DNA from: SZUA-22 sp963751695
GTDB taxonomy: Bacteria; Bacteroidota; Ignavibacteria; Ignavibacteriales; Melioribacteraceae
Direction: 5' to 3'
NCBI GenBank assembly: GCA_963751695.1
Contig: CAVVVP010000003.1
Location: 434,001-498,000, forward strand
DNA: 64,000 nucleotides
Within the stretch, counting starts at the first letter, position 1; every line of letters begins with the position of its first letter. Below, in pieces: positions 61,616 to 64,000 of the stretch. The notes below the pieces were generated by a model. It saw only the letters and a list, made by a program, of their open reading frames with translations. It ran no database searches and was not told the DNA's origin. Position numbers and translations under genes: made by a program.

Positions 61616-63991
61616 ATGTTAAAAAGCTACATTATTATTGCATTAAGAAATTTATTCCGAAACAAGGCTTATTCATTCCTTAATATTTCTGGACTTGCTC
61701 TTGGACTAGCATGTTGCATATTTATTTTGCTGTGGGTTCATGATGAACTTAGTTTTGACAGATTCTATGACGATGCCGAAAACATTTATAGAGTTGAAGA
61801 AGATCAATACTATTCAGGCGAAACCTATCATGTAAATGTAACACCTTTTCCGGCGGCCCTTGCATTTAAGTCAGATATTCCTGAGATAGTTAACGCTGCA
61901 CGAATTACATATCATTCGGTGTTGATTAAGAATGAAGAAAACTTGTTTTACGAATCAGAAATTGTTGCCGCTGATCAATCATACCTAGATATGTTTGGAC
62001 TTAAATTCATCTCCGGAGATAAAAGCACAGCATTAAGTGAACCTTACTCGATTGTTATGACGAAGGAAATGTGTCAAAAATACTTTGGCAACGAAGTAGA
62101 CCCATTAGGAAAGATAGTTACAATTAATAATAAGTATGACTTTAAGGTTACAGGAGTTATGGAGGAAATTCCACCCAATGCATCTTACAAATTCAAGGCA
62201 GCATTTCCTTTTAAACTACTCGAAGAGTTTGGGAGATGGAGTGACAGCTGGGGGAATAATTCAATCTTTACCTTCGTTCAACTTACACCCGATGCAGATC
62301 TAGCAGCAGTAAATGAGAAAATGACCAATATGCTGAGGCAAAACGAACCTGATTCAAAAACAGACTACATGGTAGCGCCACTAGTTGGACTACACCTCTT
62401 CTCGTACTTTGGATATGGAAAACCGGATGGGGCTATTCAATATATCTATATTTTCTCAGCGATTGCAATTTTCGTTCTGTTGATTGCGTGTATAAATTTT
62501 ATGAACTTATCAACAGCTCGTTCCGCAAACCGAGCCAAAGAAATTGGTATGAGAAAAGTAGTTGGGGCAAATCGAGCCAACCTTATTTATCAGTTCTTTG
62601 GCGAATCGATGGTGTTGGCATTTATAAGCATGTGTATTTCAATCTTGATAGTTTCGTCTCTTCTTGGCCAGTTTAATGAATTAACGGGCAAAGAAATTTT
62701 AACCAGCGTTTTCTACAATTCAACATTTTTAATTGGAATTTTCGTAATTACTTTTCTCACAGGTCTTGTTGCAGGGGGATATCCAGCATTACTCTTGTCC
62801 TCATTTAAGCCTGTAAAAGTGCTAAAGGGTTCAATAAAGATAGGGACTAAAAATTCTTTCTTCAGAAAAGCGCTCGTTGTATTTCAATTCTCATTATCAA
62901 TATTTCTAATCATCGGCACCATTGTCGTTTATAATCAATTGATTTACATGCAGAATAAAAGTCTTGGTTATGACAAAGAACATGTCCTCTATTTTTCTTC
63001 ACGCGGGGAACTATCCAAAAGCTATCAGACAATTAAAAAAGAGTTCATGAAAACAAATGGGGTTGTAAGTGTTTCTGGCTCAAACCACTCACCTAGCCAA
63101 ATAGGAAGCAATTCCGGAGGTGTCGATTGGGAAGGAAAAGACCCAGAACAATCTGTGCTTATTGGGACTGCTGCTATTGATTTTGCCTATACCAAAACAT
63201 TGAAAATTGATATGGTTGCTGGGCGTGGATTCAGCGAGGAGTTTCAATCCGATCTGCCCAGCGATTCAACAGGTAAATTTCTGGTAAATGAGGAAGTTGT
63301 TAAGTTAATGGGAATTGAGAATAACGATGCTGTTGGAGCTAGATTTGATTTTATGGGAATTGATGGTTCAATAGTTGGGGTTATGAAAAATTTTCATTTT
63401 AATAGTATGAGAACGAAAATTGAACCTCTGGCCATGGCTTTGGCACCTGAATACATTAGCTATTTAATAGTAAGAATAGAATCTGGCGAGATATCCAATA
63501 CCATTAATAGAATGAAAAACGTTTGGGAATCTATTGTCCCACAATATCCATTTGAATATCGATTTGTTGATGAAGATTTTGAGCGATTGTACAAAACCGA
63601 AGAGCGAATGGTAGACTTGTTGAAGTATTTTTCAGTGATGGCAATAATTATTGCATGTCTTGGGCTTTTTGGACTCGCCTCCTTTATGGCTGAAAAAAGA
63701 AAAAAGGAAATTGGAGTTCGAAAGATTCTTGGAGCATCGGAACTTAAACTTACTTATTTGCTGTGCAGCGAATTCATGCTTCTAATACTGGCATCGAGCG
63801 TTATTGCCTGGCCGATATCTTATTTTGTCCTGAGGGGCTGGCTGAAAAACTTTGCATACAGAACTGATTTGGCGATCTGGGTATTTATGTCCTCAGGAAT
63901 ATTGACATTAGTAATTGCTTTACTTACAGTCGGGTATCAAGCAATAAAAGCAGCACTGGCAAATCCAGTAGAAAGCTTAAGGAGTGAATAA
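61616..63991 (+). CDS. MacB/FtsX-type ABC transporter permease
   Basis: 791 residues. Two halves, each with MacB_PCD and FtsX modules: a membrane helix at about 21-41, a periplasmic domain, three helices (about 283-305, 334-358, 380-405), then a fourth set starting about 425 and ending with helices near 670-690, 715-745 and 760-785. SANRAKEIGMRKVVGANR and KRKKEIGVRKILGASE are the two conserved cytoplasmic motifs. It acts as a mechanotransmission permease with the ATPases and the HlyD protein. Exported substrate unknown. Confidence 0.93.
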   Translation: MLKSYIIIALRNLFRNKAYSFLNISGLALGLACCIFILLWVHDELSFDRFYDDAENIYRVEEDQYYSGETYHVNVTPFPAALAFKSDIPEIVNAARITYHSVLIKNEENLFYESEIVAADQSYLDMFGLKFISGDKSTALSEPYSIVMTKEMCQKYFGNEVDPLGKIVTINNKYDFKVTGVMEEIPPNASYKFKAAFPFKLLEEFGRWSDSWGNNSIFTFVQLTPDADLAAVNEKMTNMLRQNEPDSKTDYMVAPLVGLHLFSYFGYGKPDGAIQYIYIFSAIAIFVLLIACINFMNLSTARSANRAKEIGMRKVVGANRANLIYQFFGESMVLAFISMCISILIVSSLLGQFNELTGKEILTSVFYNSTFLIGIFVITFLTGLVAGGYPALLLSSFKPVKVLKGSIKIGTKNSFFRKALVVFQFSLSIFLIIGTIVVYNQLIYMQNKSLGYDKEHVLYFSSRGELSKSYQTIKKEFMKTNGVVSVSGSNHSPSQIGSNSGGVDWEGKDPEQSVLIGTAAIDFAYTKTLKIDMVAGRGFSEEFQSDLPSDSTGKFLVNEEVVKLMGIENNDAVGARFDFMGIDGSIVGVMKNFHFNSMRTKIEPLAMALAPEYISYLIVRIESGEISNTINRMKNVWESIVPQYPFEYRFVDEDFERLYKTEERMVDLLKYFSVMAIIIACLGLFGLASFMAEKRKKEIGVRKILGASELKLTYLLCSEFMLLILASSVIAWPISYFVLRGWLKNFAYRTDLAIWVFMSSGILTLVIALLTVGYQAIKAALANPVESLRSE

Positions 63992-63992
63992 A

Positions 63993-64000
63993 ATGCTAAA
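63993..64000 (+). CDS. Start of next gene, cut by window edge
   Basis: ATG-CTA-AA follows the permease stop by 1 bp and repeats its MLK start, so a tandem permease paralogue is likely. Only two codons visible. Confidence 0.35.

Overview
The window is AT-rich, single-copy, gene-dense chromosomal DNA from a Gram-negative bacterium. Outer-membrane genes (LpxR-like, OmpA-like, BamA-like), gliding-phylum-type families (DUF4175/DUF4159, DUF2652, HD-PycTM, FtsX-like MacB permeases) and the order dnaN-recF-dciA-gyrB-gyrA point to the FCB superphylum (Bacteroidota, Ignavibacteriota, Marinimicrobia and relatives). Strong Shine-Dalgarno sequences (GGAGG before gdhA, AAGGTGG before gyrB, AGAGGAG before the HD gene) argue against a typical Bacteroidota genome. 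I cannot name the species. I saw no rRNA, tRNA, CRISPR array, insertion sequence or prophage.

Layout. 0-10 kb: metabolic and housekeeping genes, including glutamate dehydrogenase, a TrpF homologue lacking its catalytic Cys, and a metZ-osmC-yeeE-yeeE sulfur operon. 10.2-10.55 kb: a decayed AhpC-type peroxiredoxin. 10.6-17 kb: leftward genes (DUF4175, DUF4159, rhomboid, SRPBCC, Ntn-hydrolase). 17.03-17.43 kb: a likely replication origin with DnaA boxes and an AT-rich direct repeat. 17.4-26.9 kb: rightward dnaN, recF, dciA, gyrB, gyrA, a methionine gamma-lyase-like enzyme and an OmpA protein. Gene direction flips at the proposed origin.

27-34.8 kb: a leftward surface-polysaccharide locus (ugd, two glycosyltransferases of which one is frameshifted, a polymerase/ligase, an acetyltransferase, a flippase). 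35-38.4 kb: a BlaI-M56 sensor pair with a DUF4097 protein. 39.5-45 kb: two divergent arms encoding a polyferredoxin, a Tat-exported DUF362 protein, a Tat-exported 4Fe-4S aldo/keto reductase, DUF6599 and a NIPSNAP lipoprotein, probably one envelope redox function.

45-54.7 kb: a zinc phospholipase C-like/barrel fusion; a 549-bp gap with a perfect CRP-type palindrome and two candidate structured RNAs; an HD-PycTM protein; a BamA-type barrel with a kinase-like motif pair; and three class III cyclase-homology genes. This is the best candidate for an undescribed nucleotide-signalling system. 54.8-64 kb: a URO-D-family protein, then an NtrB/NtrC-like pair divergent from an HlyD-ABC-ABC-FtsX export operon, with a palindromic operator and a sigma-54-type promoter between them.

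Two genes (the glycosyltransferase near 32.2 kb and the histidine kinase near 57.2 kb) are each broken at a 9-nt A/T homopolymer in a way one extra base would repair. This is either slippage or contingency biology, or base-calling error.
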